Shown here: one piece after another, positions 1 through 5,093 of the stretch | Position numbering within the stretch: position 1 is the stretch's first letter | Layout: the number at the start of each line of letters is the position of its first letter | Assembly: GCA_020846105.1 (NCBI GenBank) | Contig: JADLEN010000200.1 | Location: 1 to 5,093, forward strand | Length of the DNA stretch: 5,093 nt | Source of the DNA: Chitinophagaceae bacterium | GTDB taxonomy: Bacteria > Bacteroidota > Bacteroidia > Chitinophagales > Chitinophagaceae | Reading direction: 5' to 3' | Notes under the pieces: generated by a model | Told to the model about the DNA's origin: nothing | The model's input: the letters and a program-made list of their open reading frames with translations, nothing else | The model's database searches: none | Translations under genes and position numbers: made by a program

Positions 1-2
1 AG

Positions 3-38
3 AGCCCACCAACAAGCACGATTTCTTGTAGGTGCGCT
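3..38. repeat. Long imperfect hairpin at the left edge
   Basis: Seen in sequence: bases 3-16 pair with 25-38 in three blocks (AGC, CACC, ACAAG against CTTGT, GGTG, GCT). The blocks are separated by two single-base mismatches (6/35 and 11/30) and close on an 8-base loop, giving 12 pairs in all. It lies about 40 bases past the stop of the minus-strand lipoprotein gene, so it could end that transcript, but no run of T follows on the minus strand as in a classic intrinsic terminator. It could also be part of a repeat or of a feature continuing beyond the window. Its function is unknown. Confidence 0.45.
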
Positions 39-78
39 ACGCTGCTATATCCTGCGCCTCAACACCAATCAAAGCAGT

Positions 79-582
79 TTATTTTACTCGTACAAGTTTG
101 TCTTTCAAATTTTGTGGAATGCTTGCTATGTCAACAATTTTCAATGTCGGCATTTCCGTTGATGCCGTTGATTTACTTAAAGTAACATTAATTGGTGGCG
201 TGTCAAGTTTCCACATAGCACCTGTTGCTGGGTCAACAATAAGCATACCTACAACTCCACCTATTAGTAAGTTGGCATAGTACCAACCATTTACTTTGAA
301 GTAAACTGGCATTACTTGTTCAGCATAACCAGTCGAAGAAATTTTTACTTGGTATTCTGCTTTCAAGAAAAAACCAGCACTTGATTTTAACACCACGCTC
401 GCAGGACTTGCACCTTTGTAAACTTCTTTACCTTTTTTGTCTGTAATGCTTACTGTAGCACCAGGTGGATTGCTGCTGATGGAAACTGGATAAGAACTTT
501 TTCCAAACATTGTGGCACAACTAGAGCATAACAATGGTGCTGCAATTGCTAACATTATCAAACTGAGAACTGTTTTTTTCAT
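79..582 (-). CDS. Small PEGA-like outer-envelope lipoprotein, function unknown
   Basis: The product is 167 residues. I start it at the ATG ending at 582 because this gives an immediate Lys-Lys plus hydrophobic signal peptide. An in-frame ATG 14 codons upstream would put charged and aromatic residues in front, and a promoter box (602-609) lies inside that extension. The signal peptide (1-21) ends in a lipobox-like LCSSC with Cys22 as the likely lipidated residue; Cys19 is an alternative. The SSCATMF start is typical of Bacteroidota lipoproteins. Residues 32-90 (SISSNPPGATVSI, then KISSTGYAEQ) resemble a PEGA domain, a small beta-fold linked with surface or carbohydrate-associated proteins. Residues 99-126 (GWYYANLLIGGVVG, then DPATGAMWKL) match a tail I recall from other small PEGA lipoproteins. 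That tail is glycine-rich and hydrophobic but too short to be a confident membrane helix. The role is unknown. Codon use differs from recR: Leu is mainly TTA/TTG, with one CTA among 15 Leu codons, so the gene may have been acquired. Confidence 0.85.
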   Translation of the reverse strand: MKKTVLSLIMLAIAAPLLCSSCATMFGKSSYPVSISSNPPGATVSITDKKGKEVYKGASPASVVLKSSAGFFLKAEYQVKISSTGYAEQVMPVYFKVNGWYYANLLIGGVVGMLIVDPATGAMWKLDTPPINVTLSKSTASTEMPTLKIVDIASIPQNLKDKLVRVK

Positions 583-601
583 TTTAATATTTTTTACCCT
601 C

Positions 602-633
602 CAAAAATACCCTCGCTCCCACAACTCCCCAAA
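602..633 (-). promoter_or_regulatory. Bacteroidota-type promoter for the lipoprotein gene
   Basis: On the minus strand TTTG (630-633) is followed after 20 bases by TATTTTTG (602-609). This fits the Bacteroidota sigma-ABfr consensus of a -33 TTTG, a spacer near 20, and a -7 TAnnTTTG. Transcription would begin around 595, leaving a leader of roughly a dozen bases before the ATG at 582. It is the only promoter in the window where both boxes are visible. Confidence 0.6.
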
Positions 634-650
634 AAAATAAGCACTTCATA

Positions 651-696
651 GCCCCGCCAAGGGGCAATAGTTGCCACTACTCGTTTCTGAGTGTGG
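651..696. repeat. Cluster of three short inverted repeats
   Basis: Three adjacent or overlapping stem-loops are visible. GCCCC/GGGGC is at 651-665 with a 5-base loop. GCAA/TTGC is at 664-674 with a 3-base loop. CCAC-t-ACTC/GAGT-GTGG is at 674-696, with 8 pairs, one bulged T and a 6-base loop. Neighbouring stems share end bases, so they may be alternatives to one another. The cluster lies upstream of the lipoprotein promoter and so outside that gene's predicted transcript. It could be a dispersed repeat or a regulator-binding area; nothing in the sequence decides between these. Confidence 0.5.
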
Positions 697-784
697 GAAT
701 GTACCAAAGCACCTTCATACACTCGTTTCAATAAATGGGAGCCTATCGTTATTTATATTTAATAATTTTACAATTAAAGAAAAG

Positions 785-838
785 AGGGCGAGCGATTGCA
801 GCGGATATCCTTTTGCCTTTTCCAGGCAAAAGAAAGGA
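785..838. repeat. Probable dispersed palindromic intergenic repeat
   Basis: Seen: the arms CTTTTGCC (810-817) and GGCAAAAG (825-832) form a perfect 8-pair stem with a 7-base loop, directly preceded by the palindrome GGATATCC (803-810). Recalled, not searched: many Flavobacteriia and related genomes carry an intergenic repeat with a core like AGCGGCATCCTTTT, a variable hairpin, then AAAAGATATAGCGG. The left half here (agcgattgcagcggatatcc then tttt) matches that layout well. The right half (aaaagaaagga) is diverged or truncated. The ends of the element are estimates. Confidence 0.55.
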
Positions 839-850
839 GCATAACAGAGT

Positions 851-894
851 AAAGCAAAGTAGTTTGCTTTTGCGAATGTTACTAACGAAGTTAG
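851..894. repeat. Two consecutive small hairpins
   Basis: AAAGCAAA (851-858) and TTTGCTTT (863-870) form a perfect 8-pair, AT-rich stem with a GTAG loop. Then CTAAC (882-886) and GTTAG (890-894) form a 5-pair stem with a GAA loop. Together with the flanking stems at 810-832 and 899-920 they make four stem-loops in about 110 bases. Confidence 0.55.
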
Positions 895-898
895 AGCG

Positions 899-920
899 GT
901 GCCGCCTTTTTCGGCGGCAC
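899..920 (-). terminator. Perfect GC-rich hairpin, possible end of the recR transcript
   Basis: GTGCCGCC (899-906) and GGCGGCAC (913-920) pair perfectly over 8 bases around a 6-base loop. The hairpin begins 24 bases past the recR stop. Read as recR mRNA it is preceded, not followed, by a run of U, so it is not a standard intrinsic terminator. It may still stop transcription, protect the 3' end, or simply be the last member of the repeat cluster. Confidence 0.4.
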
Positions 921-943
921 GCCCCCTAAGAAAAAAATCGGGT

Positions 944-1573
944 TTAGCTTTTGCCTAGGTTCACGTAGTTGTCTATGGGTAGGCGCTTGGATATAGAGCG
1001 GGCGAGGGTCATCTCGTCGGCGTACTCTAGCTCGCCACCAAAGGATATGCCGCGGGCTATGGTGGTGACTTTGATGGGTAGCTGCTGCACTTGCTTGGCT
1101 ATGTAATACACGGTGGTGTCGCCCTCTATGGTGGGGCTTAGGGCCATTACTAGCTCTTGCATGTCGGCATCGGCGTGGGCGCGGGCTATGAGGGTGGCTA
1201 TTTGTAGCTGGTCTGGTCCTATACCGTCTAGTGGCGATAGTATGCCGCCTAGTACGTGGTATACGCCGTTGTATTGCTGGGTGCTTTCGATGGCTATGAC
1301 GTCGCGGATGGTCTCTACTACGCATATTTGGTGTTGGTTGCGATGTGTGTTTACACAGATGCTGCAAAGCTCGGTGTCGGCTACGTTGTGGCATTGGCGG
1401 CAAAAGATGACGTCGTGCTTCATAGTGGCTATGGCGCTGGCAAAGGCGTCTACGTCGGCGGTGTCTTGGCGCAGGAGGTGTAGTACCATGCGCAGGGCCG
1501 ATTTTTTGCCTATGCCGGGTAGTTTGGCAAACTCGGCAACGGCGGTTTCGATAAGGCGTGACGAAAATATCAT
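944..1573 (-). CDS. recR: Recombination mediator protein RecR
   Basis: The product is 209 residues, the usual RecR size. RecR is a cytoplasmic DNA-repair protein; with RecO (and RecF) it helps load RecA onto SSB-coated single-stranded gaps and forms a ring-shaped clamp. Domains in order are a helix-hairpin-helix at 18-34 (LPGIGKKSALRMVLHLL), a C4 zinc finger with Cys58, Cys61, Cys70 and Cys73 (CxxC-x8-CxxC), and a Toprim domain from about 82 (ICVVE with Glu87, then GGILSPLDGIGPDQL at 109-123, then SPTIEGD at 146-152). The C-terminal motif RGISFGGELEYAD is at 174-186. All the core motifs look intact. The ATG at 1573 gives the expected N-terminus, with about 17 residues before the first motif. 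A -7 box lies only four bases upstream. In many bacteria recR follows dnaX and ybaB; here it stands alone behind gap with its own promoter. Leu is coded by CTA in about 12 of 19 cases. Confidence 0.97.
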   Translation of the reverse strand: MIFSSRLIETAVAEFAKLPGIGKKSALRMVLHLLRQDTADVDAFASAIATMKHDVIFCRQCHNVADTELCSICVNTHRNQHQICVVETIRDVIAIESTQQYNGVYHVLGGILSPLDGIGPDQLQIATLIARAHADADMQELVMALSPTIEGDTTVYYIAKQVQQLPIKVTTIARGISFGGELEYADEMTLARSISKRLPIDNYVNLGKS

Positions 1574-1577
1574 GTTG

Positions 1578-1585
1578 CAAAGATA
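1578..1585 (-). promoter_or_regulatory. -7 promoter box for recR
   Basis: The minus strand reads TATCTTTG, an exact match to TAnnTTTG, ending four bases before the recR ATG. No TTG or TTTG is found at the usual -33 distance. Transcription from this box would start at or within a few bases of the start codon, giving a leaderless or nearly leaderless mRNA. Confidence 0.55.
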
Positions 1586-1665
1586 ATGGGGTATTTGGTG
1601 GGGTGGTGCTGCTGGCTGGGCACAAAGTTTTTTGTTCTTTCTTTTTTTTAAGGGCTTGGGGCAAA

Positions 1666-1700
1666 CAAAAAGCCCGTTCCTTAGTGGGTCGGGCTTTTTG
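1666..1700 (-). terminator. Intrinsic terminator downstream of gap
   Basis: CAAAAAGCCCG (1666-1676) and CGGGCTTTTTG (1690-1700) form a perfect 11-pair stem with a 13-base loop. On the minus strand the GC core is followed by TTTTTG and then TTTG. It begins 35 bases past the gap stop and should separate gap from recR. The A-rich and T-rich arms make it symmetric, so it could also work on the plus strand, but no plus-strand gene ends here. Confidence 0.85.
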
Positions 1701-1735
1701 CTATGGGGGGTAAAAAATTTATGCGTTTGGCTTTT

Positions 1736-2746
1736 TTATTTTATAAGGCCTGCAAAGTAGCGTACGGTGCGCACTAGCTGCGATACGTAGCTCATTTCGT
1801 TGTCGTACCAGCTTACGGTTTTTACTAGTTGGTGCTCGCCTACGGTTATTACTTTGGTTTGTGTAGCGTCGAACAGGGAGCCGAAGTGTATGCCTACGAT
1901 GTCGCTAGATACGATTTCGTCTTCGTTGTATCCGAATGATTCGTTGGCGGCGGCTTTCATGGCTGCGTTTATTTCTTCAGCGCTTGTGTGCTTTCCTAGT
2001 ATCACGGTGAGCTCTGTGAGTGAGCCGGTAACGGTAGGTACGCGTTGTGCGCCTCCGTCTAGTTTTCCTTTGAGCTCGGGTAGCACTAGGCCTATGGCTT
2101 TGGCTGCACCGGTAGAGTTTGGTGTGATATTTTCGGCGGCGGCGCGTGCACGGCGTAGGTCGCCTTTGGGGTGTGGTGCGTCTAGTGTGTTTTGGTCGTT
2201 GGTGTAGGCGTGTACGGTGGTCATTTGGCCTACTTTTATTTCGTAGTTGTCGTGTAGTACTTTGGCCATTGGTGCTAGGCAGTTGGTGGTGCAAGATGCG
2301 CAACTGATTACGGTTTCGCTACCATCAAGTATGTCGTGGTTGACGTTGAAAACTACTGTTTTGAGCTCGCCGGTGGCGGGTGCAGATATGACTACGCGCT
2401 TGGCGCCTGCGGTGATGTGTGCTTTTGCTTTATCGGCATCGGCAAAGAAGCCTGTGCACTCTAATACTACGTCTACGTCGTGTGCGCCCCAGGGTATTTG
2501 TGCAGGGTCTTTTTGGGCGTAAATTTTGATTTCGTTTCCATTAACAGTAATCGAGTTTTCGCCGTGGCTTACTGTTTCGTTGAAACGGCCTTGGGCGGTA
2601 TCGTATTTTAGCAAATGGGCTAGTACATTGGGTTGGGTAAGGTCGTTGATGGCTACTACATCGATACCTTCCATGTTGAAAATTTGACGATAAGCCAAAC
2701 GACCGATACGTCCGAAACCATTGATGGCAACTTTTACTTTACTCAT
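1736..2746 (-). CDS. gap: Glyceraldehyde-3-phosphate dehydrogenase, type I
   Basis: The product is 336 residues, full length for the family. It is a cytoplasmic glycolytic enzyme converting glyceraldehyde-3-phosphate, NAD+ and phosphate to 1,3-bisphosphoglycerate; the family works as a homotetramer. The Rossmann dinucleotide motif is at 8-16 (INGFGRIGR). Asp35 in the AIND motif is the residue usually linked with NAD+ rather than NADP+ preference. The catalytic Cys152 is in SCASCTTNC (148-156), His179 is in TTVHAYT, Arg235 is in the GAQRVPT phosphate-binding region, and Asn316 is in WYDNEMSY. The usual Leu-Pro pair of Bacillus-type NAD+ enzymes is Ala190-Pro191 here, in a LDAPHPKGD variant, so cofactor choice is likely but not proven NAD+. 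I start at the ATG ending at 2746 because [15 protein letters not shown] is the family's usual N-terminus. The frame stays open upstream but reads through the promoter. An intrinsic terminator follows the gene. Confidence 0.97.
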   Translation of the reverse strand: MSKVKVAINGFGRIGRLAYRQIFNMEGIDVVAINDLTQPNVLAHLLKYDTAQGRFNETVSHGENSITVNGNEIKIYAQKDPAQIPWGAHDVDVVLECTGFFADADKAKAHITAGAKRVVISAPATGELKTVVFNVNHDILDGSETVISCASCTTNCLAPMAKVLHDNYEIKVGQMTTVHAYTNDQNTLDAPHPKGDLRRARAAAENITPNSTGAAKAIGLVLPELKGKLDGGAQRVPTVTGSLTELTVILGKHTSAEEINAAMKAAANESFGYNEDEIVSSDIVGIHFGSLFDATQTKVITVGEHQLVKTVSWYDNEMSYVSQLVRTVRYFAGLIK

Positions 2747-2799
2747 ATTATTTTTTTGTTGTGGGGAAAATTGAAAAATAGTTAAATAGAAATTGGCTG

Positions 2800-2807
2800 C
2801 AAATGTA
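2800..2807 (-). promoter_or_regulatory. -7 promoter box for gap
   Basis: The minus strand reads TACATTTG, an exact TAnnTTTG match, 53 bases before the gap ATG. It predicts a 5' leader of roughly 45-50 bases that is A/T-rich, has no Shine-Dalgarno, and ends in an A-rich run just before the ATG. A TTTTTG lies further upstream on the same strand but about 28 bases away, outside the usual -33 spacing. Confidence 0.55.
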
Positions 2808-2938
2808 GGGCATTTTGGGTGACATGCTAAATAGGCAAAAAGGGCAAAAATATAAATGAGGCCGCCGTACAATAGCTAGATACAGCTAAAGTGTGTGCTA
2901 GCAGCAGATTAGGCAATAAAGCAGATGCGCTAATTGAT

Positions 2939-2946
2939 TATCTTCG
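2939..2946 (+). promoter_or_regulatory. Probable -7 box for the M1 peptidase gene
   Basis: TATCTTCG differs by one base from TAnnTTTG and lies 22 bases before the ATG at 2969. No clear -33 TTG is present at the usual distance. The same 222-base divergent region (2747-2968) carries the gap promoter on the other strand, and a weak inverted repeat TAGCT/AGCTA at 2873-2888 lies between the two boxes. Confidence 0.4.
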
Positions 2947-2968
2947 CACGATATTTTAAGATAATTTT

Positions 2969-5093
2969 ATGTATAGAATAGTACTACTCATGTTGTTGGG
3001 TATTCAATTGCAAGCCCTTGCGCAACCTATCAACGACAATAGCTACCGCAGCAGCAGCAACCCACATTATTGGCAAAACCGCAAGCCCGATGCAGCGTAT
3101 TGGCAGCAAGACGTGCACTACAATATAAATGCCCGCATAGACGAGACCGACCATAGGATAGATGCCATACAAAAACTGACCTATTGGAACAACTCGCCAG
3201 ATACACTGCGCTTTGTCTATTTTCATTTGTTTCAGAATGCCTTTGTAAAAGGCTCGCACCTGCATCAGCTAGAAGATAATAACAGGGTAAAAGGCAAGCT
3301 AGGCAAGAAAGAAGCTGCTGGCCTAGGCATTGTTATCAACAGCATTGTGCACAATGGTGCTGCGCTAAAAACCGAGCTAGACAATACCATAATGAAGGTG
3401 TACCTAAGCACGCCCTTAGTGCCTGGTGCTAACACCGATTTTAATATCAACTTTGCCACCTACTACGACCGTGGTAGCACGCGCCGCCGCATGCAGATGT
3501 ACGATGCTTGGGGCTATACACACTACAACGGTGTGCAATGGTTTCCGAAAATATGTGTGTATGACCGTAAGTTTGGCTGGGATACTTACCAACACTTGAA
3601 CAAAGAATTTTATGGCGAGTTTGGCAGCTACGATGTGGCCCTCAACTTTGCTAGCAACTATGTGGTAGAAGCCACGGGTGCTATCCAAAATCGCGACGAG
3701 GTATTGCCCAAAGAGCTTAGGGAAAAACTAGACGTGAAAAACTTTGCCAACAAACCTTGGAACGAAGCGCCATCTATCATTACCCCTTACAAAAAAGACG
3801 AACGAAAAATATGGAGATTCCACGCCGATAATGTGCACGATTTTGCCTTTACCGCCGACCCATCTTTCCGTATCAACACTGCTTATTGGAATGGTGTAGA
3901 ATGTGTGGGTCTAGTGCAAGAACCGCATGCATCTGGCTGGCAAACAAGTGCCGAGTATGTGGCCAAAATAATTAAAACATTCTCTGAAGATATAGGCATG
4001 TATGCCTACCCAAAAATGGTAGCAGCAGACGCTAATGACGGCATGGAATACCCAATGCTAACCCTTGATGGTGGCCGCGCACCTAGCTACAATGGTTTGC
4101 TGGTGCATGAGATAGGGCACAACTGGTTTTACGGCATGGTGGGCAGCAACGAAACATATAGGGCTGCAATGGATGAGGGTTTTACCCAATTTCTGACCGC
4201 TTGGGGCTTAGGAAAAATAGATGGCTTGGAAATACCTGCTGCCAAAACAAAATCGAAATGGCGCAACAGATTTGCAGAGCCTATGCGTGTGGTAGACCGC
4301 AACGTTTTTAACGCCTACCACTCTGATGCGCTGAACCAAGAAGAGGTGCAACTAAACACTCATTCCGACGACTTCAACTCGGCACTAGGGCACGGTGGTG
4401 GCTACCGGTTGGTGTATTACAAAACGGCATCCATGTTGTACAATTTGGAATACACCTTGGGCGACTCGCTTTTTAGTGCAGCAATGAAAAACTATTTCAA
4501 TCAATGGAAAATAGGCCACCCTTATTTCGAAGATTTCAAGAACTCTATAATTGGCTTTACAAAGGTAGATTTGAACTGGTTTTTCGACCAATGGTTTGAG
4601 ACCACAAAGACCATCAACTATTCTGTAAACCGTATCCGCAAAGTACCAGGCACGGATAGTTTCAGCATACTATTCAAAAGAAAAGGGGATATGCAAATGC
4701 CCATAGACTTTACCGTAACTGCCAAAGATGGCAAGCAATATGACTACAACATACCTAATACCTGGTTTGCCAAAAATACCCATGCTACAGTGCTGCCCAA
4801 ATGGTATGGCTGGGCAAAACTACACCCTACTTATACGGCTACAGTAGCCATACCATCGGGTATCAAAAATGTACAGATAGACACAAGTGGCAGGCTAGTA
4901 GATATCAATATGATGGACAACTACAAAAGCAAATGCTGGCCATGGAGCCCACTAGCTGTGAAAGCAAAATGGGATGGTGGCACTACTAACCCTTGGGACA
5001 GAAAACACTACCGCTTGTATGTGCGTCCGGACTTATGGTGGAACGCTGTAGATGGTGTAAAAGCAGGTATGCATTTTGAAGGCGATTACCTAA
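2969..5093 (+). CDS. Secreted M1-family zinc metallopeptidase (aminopeptidase-like), 3' end missing
   Basis: The frame is open for 708 codons from the ATG at 2969 to the window edge with no stop, so the C-terminus is missing. Residues 1-18 are a Sec signal peptide with an ALA|Q cleavage site and no lipobox, so the protein is exported but not lipid-anchored at its N-terminus. Residues of about 40-290 form the N-terminal beta-rich M1 domain. The catalytic domain carries GMEYP at 358-362 (the GxMEN exopeptidase motif in a variant form), HEIGH at 380-384, and Glu403 exactly 18 residues later, giving the HExxH-x18-E zinc site with Glu381 as catalytic base. Tyr483 in YYKTAS is the likely transition-state tyrosine. 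DLNWFFDQWF (534-543) is a usual marker near the end of the M1 core. About 165 further residues follow, finishing in an aromatic, strand-like stretch (RPDLWWNAVDGVKAG). Expected role: periplasmic or cell-surface cleavage of N-terminal residues from peptides. Specificity is unknown. It is transcribed divergently from gap with no evident functional link. Confidence 0.93.
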   Translation, partial: MYRIVLLMLLGIQLQALAQPINDNSYRSSSNPHYWQNRKPDAAYWQQDVHYNINARIDETDHRIDAIQKLTYWNNSPDTLRFVYFHLFQNAFVKGSHLHQLEDNNRVKGKLGKKEAAGLGIVINSIVHNGAALKTELDNTIMKVYLSTPLVPGANTDFNINFATYYDRGSTRRRMQMYDAWGYTHYNGVQWFPKICVYDRKFGWDTYQHLNKEFYGEFGSYDVALNFASNYVVEATGAIQNRDEVLPKELREKLDVKNFANKPWNEAPSIITPYKKDERKIWRFHADNVHDFAFTADPSFRINTAYWNGVECVGLVQEPHASGWQTSAEYVAKIIKTFSEDIGMYAYPKMVAADANDGMEYPMLTLDGGRAPSYNGLLVHEIGHNWFYGMVGSNETYRAAMDEGFTQFLTAWGLGKIDGLEIPAAKTKSKWRNRFAEPMRVVDRNVFNAYHSDALNQEEVQLNTHSDDFNSALGHGGGYRLVYYKTASMLYNLEYTLGDSLFSAAMKNYFNQWKIGHPYFEDFKNSIIGFTKVDLNWFFDQWFETTKTINYSVNRIRKVPGTDSFSILFKRKGDMQMPIDFTVTAKDGKQYDYNIPNTWFAKNTHATVLPKWYGWAKLHPTYTATVAIPSGIKNVQIDTSGRLVDINMMDNYKSKCWPWSPLAVKAKWDGGTTNPWDRKHYRLYVRPDLWWNAVDGVKAGMHFEGDYL

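Larger units (their letters stand above)
583..943. other. Gene-free, hairpin-rich interval between the lipoprotein gene and recR
   Basis: No convincing gene lies here. The interval holds the lipoprotein promoter, two groups of inverted repeats (651-696 and 785-920) and an AT-rich stretch near 745-780 with no recognisable signal. A 9-base direct repeat ACTCGTTTC occurs at 679-687 and 721-729. A 64-codon plus-strand open frame (735-929) is mostly a translation of the repeats and has no promoter match or recognisable family, so I do not call it. Confidence 0.8.

Noticed and set aside
1..78. Integron attC site after the lipoprotein gene
   Set aside because: The imperfect hairpin and odd codon use suggested a gene cassette, but there is no RYYYAAC and no correct GTTRRRY core; the closest is GTTGAGG.
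594..745. Minus-strand open frame of about 50 codons ending 12 bases before the lipoprotein start
   Set aside because: It has no ATG, only TTG or GTG, and overlaps both boxes of the lipoprotein promoter and the hairpin cluster.
735..929. 64-codon plus-strand open frame in the gene-free interval
   Set aside because: Its residues are largely a translation of the hairpin repeats. It is rich in Arg, Lys and Leu, has no promoter match ahead of it, and matches no family I recognise.
583..943. CRISPR array or transposon ends
   Set aside because: The stems differ in sequence and spacing, there are no regular repeat-spacer units, and there is no transposase or matched pair of terminal inverted repeats with target duplication.
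891..1664. 257-codon minus-strand open frame covering recR in another frame
   Set aside because: The composition (long runs rich in Arg, His and Pro) is typical of an off-frame shadow of a GC-rich gene, and the RecR frame has every family motif.
2747..2872. 42-residue N-terminal extension of gap
   Set aside because: It would place the gap promoter box inside the coding region and precede the normal family N-terminus with unrelated hydrophobic sequence.
3265..3688. Two minus-strand open frames antisense to the M1 peptidase gene
   Set aside because: Both are shadows of the peptidase frame, which is continuous and carries the full M1 zinc site.

Overview
This window looks like chromosomal DNA from a member of the Bacteroidota. 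The evidence is fourfold: near-consensus TAnnTTTG (-7) promoter boxes stand ahead of the genes, Shine-Dalgarno sequences are absent, the first gene has an SSC-type lipobox, and the last gene is a secreted M1 peptidase of a type I associate with this phylum. Heavy use of the codons CTA and ATA in recR and the peptidase gene, with moderate GC, would fit the Chitinophagales/Sphingobacteriia side of the phylum. That last placement is a guess.

Layout: (1) Positions 1-78 hold a long imperfect hairpin and no recognisable gene start. (2) Positions 79-582 (minus) encode a small PEGA-like lipoprotein with its own two-box promoter at 602-633. (3) Positions 583-943 have no gene but are dense in inverted repeats. 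These include one element resembling a dispersed palindromic repeat I recall from Bacteroidota intergenic regions, and a perfect GC-rich hairpin just beyond recR. (4) Positions 944-1573 (minus) encode RecR, with a perfect -7 box only four bases before the ATG, so the mRNA may be almost leaderless. (5) Positions 1666-1700 form a strong intrinsic terminator for the next gene. (6) Positions 1736-2746 (minus) encode glycolytic-type glyceraldehyde-3-phosphate dehydrogenase. (7) Positions 2747-2968 are a divergent promoter region. (8) From 2969 to the right edge (plus) runs a secreted M1-family zinc metallopeptidase. It is cut off by the window end after 708 codons, where a further, possibly beta-barrel, domain seems to begin.

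The four genes do not form an operon or a pathway. The three minus-strand genes each have their own promoter box, and gap is separated from recR by a terminator. RecR is DNA repair, GAPDH is central metabolism, the peptidase probably feeds on extracellular peptides, and the lipoprotein has no known role. I do not see a defence system, CRISPR array, mobile element or other new multi-gene system. The points most worth a second look are the hairpin-rich intergenic region, the different codon use of the lipoprotein gene, the leaderless-looking recR, and the C-terminal extension of the peptidase.
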